The notes under the pieces were generated by a model, which saw only the letters and a program-made list of their open reading frames with translations, was not told where the DNA came from and ran no database searches. From NCBI GenBank assembly GCA_027596075.1, contig JADGJC010000092.1:58703-122702 (forward strand): 64,000 nucleotides of DNA, written 5' to 3'. Origin of the DNA: Rhizophlyctis rosea (taxonomy: Eukaryota; Chytridiomycota; Chytridiomycetes; Rhizophlyctidales; Rhizophlyctidaceae). The position numbers were made by a program, and so were the translations under genes. Below are positions 10,502-22,442 of the stretch, one piece after another. Numbering within the stretch: the stretch's first letter is position 1; every line of letters starts with the position of its first letter.

Positions 10502-11941
10502 ATGGCACCAAAATGTAAAGTGCTATTGTCTGTGGAGGAACAAAAACTTGTTGACACCCTCCGCCAGTTTGACAACGAGCGGAAACCAAAGGAGTCGGTT
10601 GTCGTTGTTCTCCAATACCTGAAACAGCATAAATCTCTCTCCGATGAAGTCAAAGGTTGGGCATTCACGGCTTCTCTTTTTTCGTTTTACCCCTTGTTTG
10701 TGTCCGAATCAGTCCGATGCTGTTGTCTTTAACCACACGGTTTTGTTCACCGTGGCTGCACTTCTCTGTCACTTACTTACACTGTGCAGCAAAAATCGGC
10801 AAGAGTTTTTCAACCTGGAATCTCTCTACAGTCAAGACGGCCTTCAACCTGCCGCCAAACTTGAAACGCTACAGCCCCCCAACTCTCCCTCTTCCTGAGT
10901 CGACTGTGTATGCTATCCGTGACAGTCTGAAGAAAAGTCTTGTCGTGTTGGGAGATATGCGGTCCGGCAAAGAACAGAAGCGAAACTATTTCATATGGGA
11001 GGTTCGTTGAATTTGTCCACCTGGATGTTCATGTTCCAAAACCATCTAAAGATACACTGGGCAGGTCCTGAAAGAGGTCTTGGTCTTGTTTGGCGGTTCA
11101 ATAACCATTGATGTGGAAGGAACATTGAAGTCGACTGTCCCTAGTGGAAATGTGGAATTTGTCTTGAAAGTTCTCCAGGAGATTGTGATTAAGATGGTTG
11201 AATGTAAACAAGATGATTTCGACCAGGGCTTGGCACAACTGATTTTGGAGATGTATGGTGAGTGCAAATTGCAAATCTCATGAATTTCTGTCCTCTGTAT
11301 ATATTTGTCCTTGTTTAATGCCAATCTTCTGCTGGGCAGCTGCAAGAACTCAGAACGAAGTGAATGGTGTACGGACGGACCAAGTTCTGGGCATACTCAC
11401 CAACGCGGCCACATGGGGCTTCCTATCCTACACGGATAATGGCCAGAGGGGTCAATTCACGCGCAGTGCTGATCTTCCGTTGGATTTTTCCATTGAAGAT
11501 GCAGAAGATGAAAAATCCCTTGCACGAGTGCGGGAGGTGGCCGAAACAGTCTTCGGAATGGTGTTCACTCAGTGGCAGATGGCACTCCGGCACTTGGATG
11601 AGAAGGGGAGGTTGGATTATGGGTTGTCACTCTCTGGCGAGATTCCAGCCAAGTTGGAGAGGGTACGGGGAGTCAGCACAATCGATGACGCCACATGGGA
11701 AAAGTCAAGGCGCGCTATTCAACGTATGGAGGAGGTGAAGGCTTTGCTGGAAACTGGAGATCAAAAAGTTATCAATTTTGCAGTGGAAAAGCTCAGGTAT
11801 GTCACTGAACGTGCTGGTTGTGACAGTTATCGAGCACTGATCACAGTATGCAGCAAATACGGAGCGGCATTTACTGCAGGACCTGATGATGTTGATTTGT
11901 TGGAAGTCCTTGATGAGCCAGCAGTGCAAAGGGAGTCTTGA
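10502..11941 (+). CDS. PD-(D/E)XK nuclease-superfamily-like protein, 5 exons
   Basis: Exons 10502-10655, 10790-11001, 11065-11257, 11340-11796 and 11854-11941 join in phase to a 367-residue protein ending at TGA. All four introns (57-134 nt) are GT-AG. The core reads EFVLKVLQEIVIKMVECKQ and then DDFDQGLAQL, followed by VNGVRTD and a segment ending WGFLSYT. This matches the restriction-endonuclease-like (PD-(D/E)XK) fold of fungal and Crinkler-type proteins: an acidic residue (Glu in EFVL; Asp is usual), the E-x-K pair in VECK, a Gln in the following helix, then a strand ending in W-x-F. Residues 1-110 are charged and helical, with no secretion signal. Function is unknown; host-directed effector, mobile-element-derived nuclease or pseudo-enzyme are all possible. 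Copy 1 of the 96-bp element lies upstream. Confidence 0.8.
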
Positions 11942-12278
11942 TCAGTGATATTTTTCAAAATTAAATGTGCAAGTTCTATGCGGTGATGGATTGTGTAAAT
12001 GTCAAAATGTATAGCCGGATGTAAATATGTATCAAAGTGTCAATCAATGCTTTCAGTTTGCTTTCTGCTGGCGTCTCAAATTTCATTCATTTATCTCTAA
12101 TGGCCGGTATGCCAGTATAACATTCGAAACCCTCGCATACATGGAAACATAACATAAATCATAAACCTTACTATCGACTTCATGACTGTGCCAAGTTGGC
12201 TCCTGCATAGACCTATGGTTCCAAAAGGTTACGGATGTCACCTGTTCCATGGGCACATACATAAACACCACATTATCA
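11942..12278. other. Convergent intergenic spacer
   Basis: AT-rich 3' flank shared by two convergent genes. No gene seen. Confidence 0.6.
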
Positions 12279-14205
12279 TTACGTTTTACACTTACGACCC
12301 TTTCCATCCCAATCGCCCTTACGCTCACCCTCCAATACAGCCTCCACCAACCCCTCCGCACAAGGCCTCCCACTGACCCCTCCAACCACCCCACCCATCT
12401 CCTCAACCCTCTTCCCCGTCGTCGGCCCAATAACACCAACCTTCACCCCACCCCACCAATCCTTCCCCCGTAAAACCGGTAATACAGTCTCAACACCCAA
12501 AGGACTAAAAAACACTACCCAATCTGCTTTCCTTGCACCCGCATCGCGGAGAAGTTCGTCCACCTGCCTGTCTATCCGTTCCGAATCAACACCCTCGGTC
12601 TTATAAACAACGATCGTATCAAACTCAACCCCCGCATCCCGCAAAGCAGAAGGAACGGTAGGACGGTGTTTACTCCCCACTAAGAACAACACCTTTTTCC
12701 CCGCAAACCTTTCCTTCTCCCCTACAATCTCCCCACACAACACTTCCGCCCTCCCACTTTCCCTCCCCCTCACATCCACAAACCCCATCTCCTCCGCCAC
12801 ACGCGCCGTTTCGGTGCCGACAACAAAGATAGGTTTATGTTGCCATTGGGACCAGGTGGTTGGATCTACGGTCTTCAGAACGCTGGGTAGGGTTTCTAGT
12901 GCCCTTTTACTTGTTACTATTAGTGATGCGTAATCGTGCACAGATTTCAATGTTGTTGTCAGGGTTTCTTGGTTGCAGGGGACGTGTTCGAGGGTGGGGA
13001 GGAAGAGGGGTGTGAAGGAATTGGAGAGGGAGAGGGTTTCGTAAGGGTCTTCGGAGGGTGATGCAGAGGTGGTCGGGGAGGCGTCGTCTTCTGGTTCCGA
13101 TTTTGCGCGGCAGAATAGGATGGTTTTGCGAGGTTGTTGGGAGAGAGTGGGGGTGGGGTTGTTTGGGGAGGGTGTGAGTGTGCCGCTGCGGATTATGCCT
13201 TCTGGTGTGATGAGGAGGTCAGGTTTACGGTCGTGCGGTTCGCGGGGGATGGAGGTGGAGATGAGTTGTTCGGAGAGGGCTAGTGCGACTGGTTATGGGG
13301 TTTGTGTGAGATGAAACATTTGTAGATTAGTTTTCGCCCCTGTAATGGGAAAGACTGTACCTGTGACGGGAGGAGCAATACTCTTTGATGCAGCCAAGTC
13401 TAAACATTTCTGGAGGAAGCGGTCATAGTAACCTTTTCCGTGACCGATACGCCAACCGGCTTTGTCGAATGCAAGACCTGTGTGATGTCTTTTTGAATGA
13501 ATCATGTGCGGACTGCGGGATCATGCACGAGAAGTCGTACCCGGCATGATTATGAGATCTAAACCTGGACCATCCAATGCTGTGCAATGGAAGGCCCGAG
13601 CGGTTGAGGATGAGTATGCAAATCCAGCATTCATGCTATCCAGAAAAAACTCCCACCATTCTCCCGCGGTTCTCCATGCGGCGGTTCGGGAATGTTCCAC
13701 TTGTTTAGAGGCAGTGTTGTGTAGTCTTCCCACGATCTAAGTTTGACCATTTCCTGTGGAGAAGGCGTCACATATTGCAACGCGGCGAACAAGTGCCCAA
13801 GAGTTTATGAAGTACCATCTCGTTACCGTCCCATCGCGGCACATAGCAGTTCTTTCCTGCAAACCATTTGTAAACAAAAACCCATAAACACAGTTCCGTG
13901 GGCATGACAGTTACCAGTCTCAAACAAGTTCTTCACAATCTGTCGCGTATCTATTTCATTCTTCATACTGATATACACGGAGACGTTCCGACTGGATTGG
14001 TATTCTTTTAGGGCGAATAGTTGTGTGCTTACGATGGTTGCTTGAGAGTGTGGGTTTTCCCATTTTAGCTGGGGGAGTCAACGTTCTGTGGAGATGGTTG
14101 GGACCTACAGTCTCTTTCAGCTACTTGTGGAGGAAGGGAGGCCAGCCGTTTACGCATATCTTTACGTAGGGCCAGTTTGAGGGCGCGGAGTGTTGGAGCT
14201 TCCAT
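12279..14205 (-). CDS. Bifunctional 5-formyltetrahydrofolate cyclo-ligase / uroporphyrinogen-III synthase fusion
   Basis: Seven exons (14205-14109, 14040-13915, 13856-13816, 13753-13657, 13579-13541, 13477-13361, 13288-12279) splice in phase to 508 residues ending at TAA. Introns are 58-77 nt. Residues 1 to about 205 are a full 5-FCL (converts 5-formyl-THF to 5,10-methenyl-THF with ATP). Landmarks are VSVYISMKNEIDT, KNCYVPRW, NKWNIPEPP, LDLIIMPG, LAFDKAGWRIGHGKGYYDRF (substrate/ATP site) and VALALSEQL. After TPEGII comes a roughly 20-residue linker. Then comes uroporphyrinogen-III synthase (HEM4), which closes hydroxymethylbilane to the heme precursor: KTILFCRAK, YASLIVTSKRALE, VVGTETARVAEEMGF, VLFLVGSKHRPTVP, DWVVFFSPLGVETVLPVL and IGPTTGKRVEEMGG. 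No stop or splice site separates the halves. All synthase sequence lies in the last exon, as expected if two neighbouring genes fused. Confidence 0.9.
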
Positions 14206-15938
14206 TGTGACTTTGAAGTAAAGACGTTCGGTGGAAGTTAGTAGATGACGAGTAAGACAATCAGATCTAACTTACAATTCCGTCAACAAGGAAGTGAGTC
14301 CATCTATTGTGGCGCAGCATGACGCGTCCAAAAATAACCCCAAACTCTCAAGCAGCCTTGTCGGTGTTCATCCTTCCATCTGAACCCAGGCGGGAAATCG
14401 TCATGTTACCAATTGCCCACGTATGTGCTTCGTTTAGTCGGAGCGTCATCTTTGACAGTATTGATCCGCCCTACGATCGCCCTGATGATGGACCAAATAC
14501 GACGCTCAGAGCTCGCTCCCAATTCTCCATCCTACCCCGCCCACACTACTCACCGCCTCTCCCTCACAAACACCTCCAACTCCCTCGTCTCAATTTAAAT
14601 GCAACGGCACCGCCAAAGCCAAACTATCCTCCTCATCCCGGCGTCACCGTGTCTGTAATCGCTGCTTTTCCGATGATACCCCTATGTGACCGCATAGGCC
14701 ACCAGAATATCCTGATCTTTGCAATAAGGTAAGGTTTCCCGGTCGCTTGCTTGAAAGAGGATAAAGAGGATGCAATGCAGCGCTATTGACTGCAACCTAT
14801 CACTCAGTGCGGTGTGAAGTACCGGCGGTTGCATTTTCATAAGATACGACGATCGTTCCGACCTCATCGGCCTTGGGACGGAACCACCATCGGCATGGTA
14901 CCCACACCGCACTAACACGTCTAACTCTTTGTCTTGAACATCCCCCGGGACGATACCCGCTTGTTGCCGTCCACATTTGCACCTATTCCACCCACGATAC
15001 CAATTTTGCGCTTTCTCCGCCTTGCCCCGCGATCGAATATGAATCCTGTAGAGTTTTTTTGTTTAGCTGTAACCCCTCCTCACCCATCGAAGGCTTTACC
15101 TTCCTCAAAACCGATGCGGCACGCACCACGTCGGAACACTACGCCAAGCTTGACCGCTTGCCGAAGGTCGAGCTTTAGGTCTTGATATTCAAACAGTGGA
15201 GCCGTAACCGTATATCCATCTCGGTTGAAATGAAGGATCCATCAGCCGCAGCAGCATCCGAAGGTGGTGTCGAATGAGATTGTGATGCAGGTTAAGAAGG
15301 AGCCGTATGTGAATATGTCGACGATTCGACCTCAGTACAACGGTTTTCGACTACGATTGGACGAAACACATATAGCTGATTGCGTGGAGTTTCTCGAGAT
15401 GGTGCAGCGAACTCGCTCGTCTCCATCAGCGTCTGAAGGCTCGACCTCTTCATCGGGAGAAGTTTCGGTTGAGGATACTGCGGCAGAGGCAGAGAGAGCG
15501 TCCGTATTGGATGGAAGTGGGTGTTTTGCATGTTGAAGTTTGAGCCGTTTGCTTTCTTCTTGATTAGTGATTTTTCTCTTTTTCGACATTTGATTTGAAT
15601 TTTGCGTTTGTATATTAGTGGGATGAGATGAATATACTGTTCTGAATTGCAACTCCGTGTGGAAAGTTGGAGAAATCACGGTTTTGGAGCCTGCGCGTAG
15701 AAATTGTATATTTCGGGTTTTTGCCTACCTATACAATAGAGCTCCTCCATGTCGCTCACCAACATCAACCAGTAATAAACCAAACAACCAACAGTGCAAA
15801 CAGTATCTACACTGATATAGCGAATAATTGACTTGATTACACAGCAACAATCATCAACAGCTATACAAAAATACATCACACCACCGCTACAAACCTCCCC
15901 ACCACATCCCCAAATTCCCACTAACTAAACCCACACCC
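14206..15938. other. No identified gene
   Basis: Contains the 5' flank of the fusion gene and several overlapping frames of 60-140 residues on both strands (for example plus 14307-14732 and plus 14873-15178). None shows a recognisable domain. Confidence 0.35.
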
Positions 15939-17444
15939 TCACGGCCACCCCTCAACCTTGGCACCATAAAGCGCATCGCCCTGCTTCCCACTCAATTCCA
16001 CCTTAGGAGCCGAGTAGTTAGATCCTTGTTGCCCAAACCCAACTCCACCAGTGTGGTCCCGTTGCGGTTTGCCCTCCGACGTTGGGTTGGGGTAGTCAGA
16101 GCCTTGTTGTGATTGTGGAGGAGGAGCGCTGCCTGAGGAGTAACCGCCAGCTGCGGGAGCTTGGCCGGAGGGGTAACCGCCTGCTGCGGGGGCTTGACCC
16201 GAAGGGTAACCACCACCAGAGGAGGAGGTGGATTGCGGCGCGGAGTAGTTGGAACCTTGTTGTTGGAAAGAGGGCTCGCCGCCGGAGGATTGTTGTTGTG
16301 GGTTGGGGTAGGAGGTGCCTTGTTGATTGGTGGAGGGTGCGCCGGTATAGCTTCCGGCGGCGGGAACTTGGCCGGTGGGGTATCCGCCCGCTGCGGGGGA
16401 TTGGCCGGAGGGGTAGCCGCCTGCTGCGGGGGCCTGTCCCGTAGGGTAACCTCCAGCAGCAGGAGCTTGGCTGGTTGGGTAGCCGCCACCGCCACCACCG
16501 GATGGGTATCCACCCCCACCAGGCGGCTTCCCACCACCACTTCCAGCAGCAGCAGCACCACCCGCCAACATCCCCAAAAGCCCTCCAATCCCACCACCTC
16601 CTCCTCCTCCGGCAGCACCAGCACCCGCAGCACCACCCAAAAGCCCCATCAACATCCCCAACCCACCGCCCGCCCCACCACCACCACCACCACCGGCAGC
16701 ACCACCCTGCTTGCTCATAAAGAACTTCAACGCCATCTGCGCGGCCTGCATGACGATAGACTGCTGACTGCCGCTGTCACCGGGCCCGGCACGTTCAGAG
16801 ACTTTGGTGGCTTCGCTCATGGCCATGCCAATGAAGTCTTGGGCGCCGAGACCGGCGTCTGTTCCGCCGCGGGATTGGAAGGTTTTGTAGGCTTCGGCGA
16901 CGGCGGCTGCGCCGAGGGTTTTTGAGTCGGTGTTTCCCTGTTTTGTTGATGGATGATATGAGTTCGGGGTTGTGAGGTGTGGGTGTGAGGAGGATGGGTA
17001 CTTACGTTGCCGGAATAGACTTGTTGGTGTGCACGGTTGATGCGTGCTTCGTCGACGTCGTCATCGTCGTCGTCTTCAAATTGGTTGTTTTGCATCTGTT
17101 TTGTTTACCAAGTCGTCCGTGAGTAATTATTCCAGTGATACCACCTGATATCGCAAGAATGTGAAAAAGTCAATTGAAACAGAACAACCCACCCGATTCC
17201 AGACTTGACCGTAAATCTGCTTGTCGCTTTCACGAAGATGGTGGCCGGAATGACGGACGGCGGCGTCGGCTGCGGAGTATGAGCCCTGTGTCAGAACCTG
17301 TTAGCTCAACAAAACTCGGAAAAATCATCGTACCCTGAGATCCTTCCATACCTGTATGCCACCAGTGTTACTCGGGTAACCACCACCGCCGCCATACCCT
17401 CCTCCGTATCCGGACTGTTGCTGTTCGTCCCGATAGTATGACAT
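15939..17444 (-). CDS. Glycine-rich beta-flanking-type fungal protein, 4 exons
   Basis: Exons 17444-17352, 17285-17193, 17095-17006 and 16937-15939 give 424 residues. All introns are GT-AG (66-97 nt) and all fall between codons. The N-terminus is MSYYRDEQQQ plus Gly/Tyr-rich sequence. Then come YSAADAAVRHSG and RESDKQIYGQVW, an acidic run, INRAHQQVYSGN, and a conserved helix pair (SKTLGAAAVAEAYKTF, DFIGMAMSEATKV, QAAQMALKFFMSKQ). These are features of the fungal 'beta-flanking' proteins. The second half is low-complexity: Gly/Ala runs, then repeats of GGYP(S/T)GQAPAA and QQGSxYxxP. The low-complexity tail may favour condensates or adhesion; function is not established. The frame is intact. 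Confidence 0.8.
16150..16470 (-). repeat. In-frame coding repeat (GGYPxGQAPAA)
   Basis: An imperfect repeat with a unit of about 33 nt inside the preceding gene. It has about four copies in one block and two in another, separated by a Gln/Ser-rich segment. Length-changing slippage would stay in frame. Confidence 0.75.
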
Positions 17445-17905
17445 GGTTTAGTGATATGCGTGTTGTGACTTTGTGATTCGATATGTGAGTTTCTTGATAG
17501 ATTTGTAAGGCAGGAGCGCAAGCGTGGGAACAAACGGGTGGTCCCAGACCTATTTATATCCTGCCGTCAACCTTGTTTCGCCGAACCCCCTCAGCCTTTT
17601 TGGTATCCAGACCTCTGTTCTGTCCCCCCTTTCGTCATGCGCGCCCAAGTTCCAAGGTTTGTGTCAGTCAAGCCACACCCGCGACGCGTCACCCTGGCCC
17701 GGGCTTGACTGGCCGTTCATTTCCGCCACTCGATGGAATTGCACGTTTCTGTGTGACGTTCGAATTTCGATATTTCATTCAGTGCAGTGATTATGTAAGG
17801 AGGGCGTAAGCAGCGACAGCATCCTCACTTTCCACCCATTTTTCAATCCAACCATGCTCGATATCGTCCACCCATTTCCCAAATACCTACTGTGAAACGC
17901 CAAAA
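17445..17905. other. Divergent intergenic region
   Basis: Lies between the start codons of two divergently transcribed genes (17444 minus, 17906 plus) and probably holds both promoters. No clear motif picked out. Confidence 0.5.
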
Positions 17906-19019
17906 ATGGAACCATTACCCTACATCCTGCTGCCCGGCACCAAACATGTGCCACTGTCAGAGTCCGAACTGGACGATGAACCAGCATCAATCGGCTCATT
18001 AACCCCCTTCATCGCCTGTCTAACAGACGACGACCTTGCACCATTTTACTCATCCGCCTCCTTCATCACCGCCCTACGCAAGCGAGATCACGACCAATGC
18101 ATCGTCTGTTCCTTTTCCGTCCACGTTGAGCACATGTACATCATACCCCCAAAATCAGAAACGGGAGAGGATCAGACTGAGAAGGTACAAAATAATGGTT
18201 ACTGGTTGCCCCAATGTGTTCCCTCCCAATCGGCGTAGTGCTCCCAACACCTTGTCTCTCTGTCCAGATGAGCGCACTCACGAGAGGACATCACTCGCCA
18301 GGCGGATTCAACGATCCCCGCAACGGCCTCACTTTATGTCCAAATCACCATAGCACATTTGATCTGTATATGTGGTATATTGATACCACCAGCAATGTAT
18401 GTGCTATAAACATCAGCCCTCCTTCCGCACCAAATTCGATGATCAATCGACTCCTAACGCAATTCTCATCTGATAGCCCTGGTCCTTCTTCAACGCCAGC
18501 AAACATCCGGACCTCCAAATCTTTCACAAAGCACCAGTACGTCGCGATTCCAGCCTGTCCACCGCACCGTTTCCAATTCTGCTCGAGGATCACGCCATGA
18601 TGTGTGGTGGGAAATATGCATATTTGTGGTTGAAGGGAAGGGCAGCGTCAAATCAAGGGGAGAGGAGGTGGACAGTTTTAGAGGAAGAGAAAGGAAAGGA
18701 GGAAGGAACGGAGGGAACAATGGAGCAAGGTACTGAGGCAGGAACGGAGGAAGGAACGGTGGACGGAACGGAGTTGTTGGGGAAAAGGAGACGGGTAGAC
18801 GACGAAGACGACGACCAGCAGATCTCAAGGATCAAACTTCCACGTTTTCCAGATGTTAGGTTCCCACCTTTTCCAGATTCCAAACTCCCACCACTTCCGG
18901 GTTTGACCTACAAGGTCTTGTCTGAGGAAGAGTGGCGCGGAGAGTATGGGGATCTTGCTGGTCCGGATTCGACTGCTGACGATGCTGTGCGAAGATATCT
19001 AGCTCGTGTAGCACAATAG
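17906..19019 (+). CDS. HNH-endonuclease-domain (HNH_2-type) protein, 3 exons
   Basis: Exons 17906-18184, 18268-18481 and 18532-19019 splice in phase to 326 residues ending at TAG. The domain starts with KRDHDQCIVC (first metal/structural Cys pair). It continues with VEHMYIIP (the conserved H-x-x-x-I-I-P strand) and ends with DPRNGLTLCPNHHSTFDLYMWYID, whose NGL-LC-xxHxxFD pattern is the C-terminal half of HNH_2. The first intron falls between these halves. After the domain come a linker, a hydrophobic MMCGGKYAYLWLKG segment, a Gly/Thr/Glu repeat (GTEEGT/GTEAGT) and the basic cluster GKRRRVDDEDDD, a possible nuclear signal. Such proteins are expanded in fungi; their biological role is generally unknown. 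Frame and splice sites are intact. Confidence 0.75.
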
Positions 19020-19991
19020 GTGGGAACTTGTGAAAGTATCTCATTCTCTCCTCAAATTTGAAGCAATTCGCAACCCATCTGTTTACATCATGAATACAAT
19101 GAACGAGGTAGTGCCCTGCTCAACCCAATGGCGATACAATAAAAAATGCTATGGCAGCGGATTTTCATTCTCTGTATGCAACTATAGCGACATGTCTGTA
19201 TAATTATACAGAAAATCCGCTTGTTTGAAAACAATTGGTATATCATAATGATCTGCTGAAATGCCCGAACGGCTCCTGGTGGATTGCTACCCAAAGTGGA
19301 CTGATAGGGCACCACCGCCCGTTTCAGTTGGCTCGGCAGGCAATCGCTCTGTTCCACTCCCACTTCAATGGTTCAAAATCTTCAATAACGGTATCTCAAA
19401 GAGGTTTTCCCCATGAAGGCTTTCACACTTGTTCAGACGGGCGTTTCTGGTATTTTTGTAGGTGGTCGTTAACGATGAGGAGCTTCTCATGCATGGCAGA
19501 CTGATTCACGATGGAGAGGAAATGGACATACCTATTGGACACGTGGGAGGGTTTCTCCACTTTTTGGCTTAACACTCGGTTTCCGAAATACGACTATTTA
19601 CCTCTACTCCAATGGTATCTGCGCTACGGACTGGCGTCCATGTTTGTCGGAATCTTTATTGGCGGGGAAGAGCACTTGCACTTTCCGGTTGGATACTTCG
19701 CGGATGAGCTCCGTTAGAATCTTCGCATTGTTGAGCCTGTTTATTGAGTCAGCCAGCTGCTGTTGCACATGGGAGCCAGGTGATCGTTGTCAAGAAGAAG
19801 AGTTAGGTCGCGGTTGATAGTCACCGACAAAAATCGAACTCATGACCCCACATCAACCATTTTGATCTTCCAACCAAAAACCTTTGACATTTCTCCTTTG
19901 CAGTTTCAAATCGTCACCTCTCTCCAATCATTATCAAGCTCAATCGCTTTGACAACAGATATCACCACTAACAAACTCACACAAACTTGCC
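19020..19991. other. No supportable gene
   Basis: Includes the 3' flank of the HNH gene. Frames of up to about 90 residues on both strands have no recognisable content. Confidence 0.4.
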
Positions 19992-21119
19992 ATGTCTCAA
20001 GTTGTCACACTGAAACTGTACGCTTGGACGGGGAGGAAGGTCATTAGCCAAATGTCAATCAAGTTAACCAGTGATGGCCGGATACCCCTACGAGCGATCC
20101 TACGGACAACAAAGTGTAGTAAAATGGCCATTTGGGAACCCCCGGAAACTCAATACCAGCTCCTTGAGGACGATGAGGGAAATTCTAATGAGCAGTTTTC
20201 CTTCGGACCTGATGAAGAACGAGTACTACATGTCCGAACAAAGGCGACTTCAGGTGTTTATGATTCATAGTGCTGGATAGCAGCCTATCATGCTAACACC
20301 TCAGCCTGCAACTGTATTCAGATGTAGATAGAATCGAACATTTCGACAAAGTACCCATCGAGACAGTTTACAGCGACTTCCGGTTGGAAGATGGAGGCGT
20401 TTGGGACCCTCCGCGGGTATCATTGACGCTTCCTCCTGAATTGGGTCAGTATGCGACGAAAGACTCCAACAAATAGAAGATGCTCATATCGTGTATACCT
20501 TCACAATACTCTTCTTTGACCGCCTCAACAGACGCCACACTTCAACCTTCAAAGCTACACGCAGACACATCCTCAACCAATTTCTTCTGTGCGCTATGGA
20601 TCAAGCGGACCACGAGGGAATCTTGTGTTTGGAAGAAGAAATTCTCATGGAGGTAGTAACAAGATAGCGGTGACCAGCGAGTGAAATACACAGGCCATGC
20701 CGACTTTGTTGTGGGACTTCTATCCTAAAGCGGCAAGTATGTTCAACTGCAAAAACCAATTACTGTTCACCACAGGGGTATCAGAAAACATCCTGACCCC
20801 ACACTGACTCCACACCCCAAGCATAGAATACTCAAGGATGCGATCGTTCTTGTCATGGAGACCAAAAAACCTGATACTCTCGCCCAAACACTCGTCCGAA
20901 TTCTCGCCGCCACAGCAACATCAGAAGCTATACGGGACCTCTCTGAGCCTCCCCAAGGTCGCCCCATCACTGAACGGAAGACGTTTTTCATACTGGTGAA
21001 TGGAGAGGTATGGCAATTTGGATATATTGCCCGTCCTGGTGTTGGCCGAGTGGGGATAGTATATTTAAGTGAAGTGGTGACAGGGAGAGTCTTGCAGCCA
21101 GATAAAGCGGGGCTTGGCT
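19992..21119 (+). pseudogene. Decayed Crinkler-like PD-(D/E)XK gene
   Basis: The 5' exon begins MSQVVTLKLYAW, a short ubiquitin-like header as in Crinkler-type proteins, and continues to about 20254. A 71-nt intron leads to VDRIEHFDKVPIETVYSDFR, then LEDGGVWDPP. After a second intron (about 20443-20532) comes RRHILNQFLLCAMD. Next are the nuclease core pieces GHADFVVG (PD-type Asp), VLVMETKKPDTLAQ (E-x-K plus the following helix Gln) and KTFFILVNGEVWQFGYI (strand ending W-x-F). Between EEILMEV (about 20650) and GHADFVVG the frame shifts and two stops occur. Another TAA follows at about 20728. The fold therefore matches the intact gene at 10502-11941 in type but not in sequence. Identity as a superfamily member is good; the Crinkler assignment is tentative. 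Confidence 0.65.
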
Positions 21120-22189
21120 GAGGTGTATTCGTGGTTTGTGCATGTACTTAAGGAAGCGAAAGCGTCCTAACCGTCTAGCCGAGAGCTCTCTTGGCCACGG
21201 TCTGCTGTTGTTGACGGGACGGAGGGGAGAGAGGGTATTGAGGGTATTGAGAGGGTTGATGCGATCGTGGGGAGACTGGTTGAGGGGATGTAAGTTTGTA
21301 AATAGATCGAAATTTGCTTTCCTGGAATCGCAGAGTTTTGCCTGAACGTGTGTAAGAGGGTTGCTTTGAAAGAGAATGCCGGAAGGCATATATGGTTGCT
21401 ATGACAAAATGCTGATATTACCGTTTCGCCCCATAAGCCATATCCAACCCCCATTTGCGAAAAAACAAATTCACTTTTGGTTTTGCCATTGCCTGCAAAA
21501 TGACGTCCTTTTTGCTGTGGCAGTGCGGACTTGTTGTAAGTCCTTTTCCAATATACGATCGAGGTGTCGTTATCACACCTGATGTTGGTAAAAGTGTGGG
21601 TTGGCGGTAGGGAGGCAAGGGTTGAATTTGCACATGAAAGAATGAAGCTCTGGTGCCTATTCTGTCAGTATTGTACTTTCGCAGGGAGAAAATCCAGCAC
21701 ATAGTGAGTGTGGTATCATCTACTACTCAACAATATGAATGTTTGCACGGCAATAAGGGTACTATCCCTATTTTGAGCAGTCACAACGTTCTCATCTGCA
21801 GGGAGGATATCAGCGGACAGAATGCCACAACCGACACGTCTGGTAAAACTCACCAACGATAACATGCACGCAATCGGGACGGCTGCAAGAGTATCTACCG
21901 CCATTGTCTTTAATGAAGTCTTCGATGGAGGGGTGTCTGAGGAGTGTTCCGTTACGGAGGCTTTCGGCGTTTGAGGACTGCAGTGGAGCAGATTCATAAG
22001 ATGCCGGGTATCATTCCTCGATAGATTGAAGTGGATAGAAGACTTACGGATGTCAGGGAATGATTTTTGAATATCCACTCGTCTGGACGTAATGTTGTTG
22101 ACCGGATTGAAGCTACGCCGCCACCTATTAGACATATTGAGCCTGTTGGGGAACCCATCGAGTCTGTCAGTTCGGAGGTTTTCTATACA
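21120..22189. other. No supportable gene
   Basis: 3' flank of the nuclease-like pseudogene and short frames on both strands without motifs. Confidence 0.4.
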
Positions 22190-22275
22190 ATCCTTGTTGG
22201 GATTCGAACCCATAGGCTTAGACCCAAGGACTTTACTTCTTGGCCTGAGAAACGGCATGCGCTGGTTGAAAAGAT
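22190..22275 (-). other. tRNA-like relic
   Basis: On the minus strand there is a perfect B-box-type T-arm (GGGTTCGAATCCC) preceded by a type-II-like variable region and a possible anticodon hairpin. No 5' acceptor strand pairs with the 3' end, so it is not a complete tRNA. It may be a tRNA fragment or a tRNA-derived SINE head. Confidence 0.3.
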
Positions 22276-22442
22276 AGCAGTCAAACTTACGCTTTTGGTT
22301 CATCATATATATGAAGAGGGAGCATATGGAGGTGTGGGGTTCTTCTATTAGGAAGCCTGGAAGGAGGGGGGAGGGTCGGGCATTGACTTCAAGAACTGTT
22401 CTGGGGAGGAGCCACTCAAACAGACTTCGCCATGCCTCAACA

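Noticed and set aside
16161..16925. 254-residue plus-strand frame rich in Gly/Thr/Ser
   Set aside because: It is the antisense shadow of the repeat-rich minus-strand glycine-rich gene, whose splice sites and conserved N-terminal blocks are clear.
18500..18600. Alternative 17- or 51-nt introns in the HNH gene
   Set aside because: They are too short or do not restore the frame; a 50-nt GT-AG intron at 18482-18531 joins the exons cleanly.
22190..22275. Functional tRNA gene
   Set aside because: T-arm is perfect, but no 5' acceptor strand or regular D-arm can be paired.
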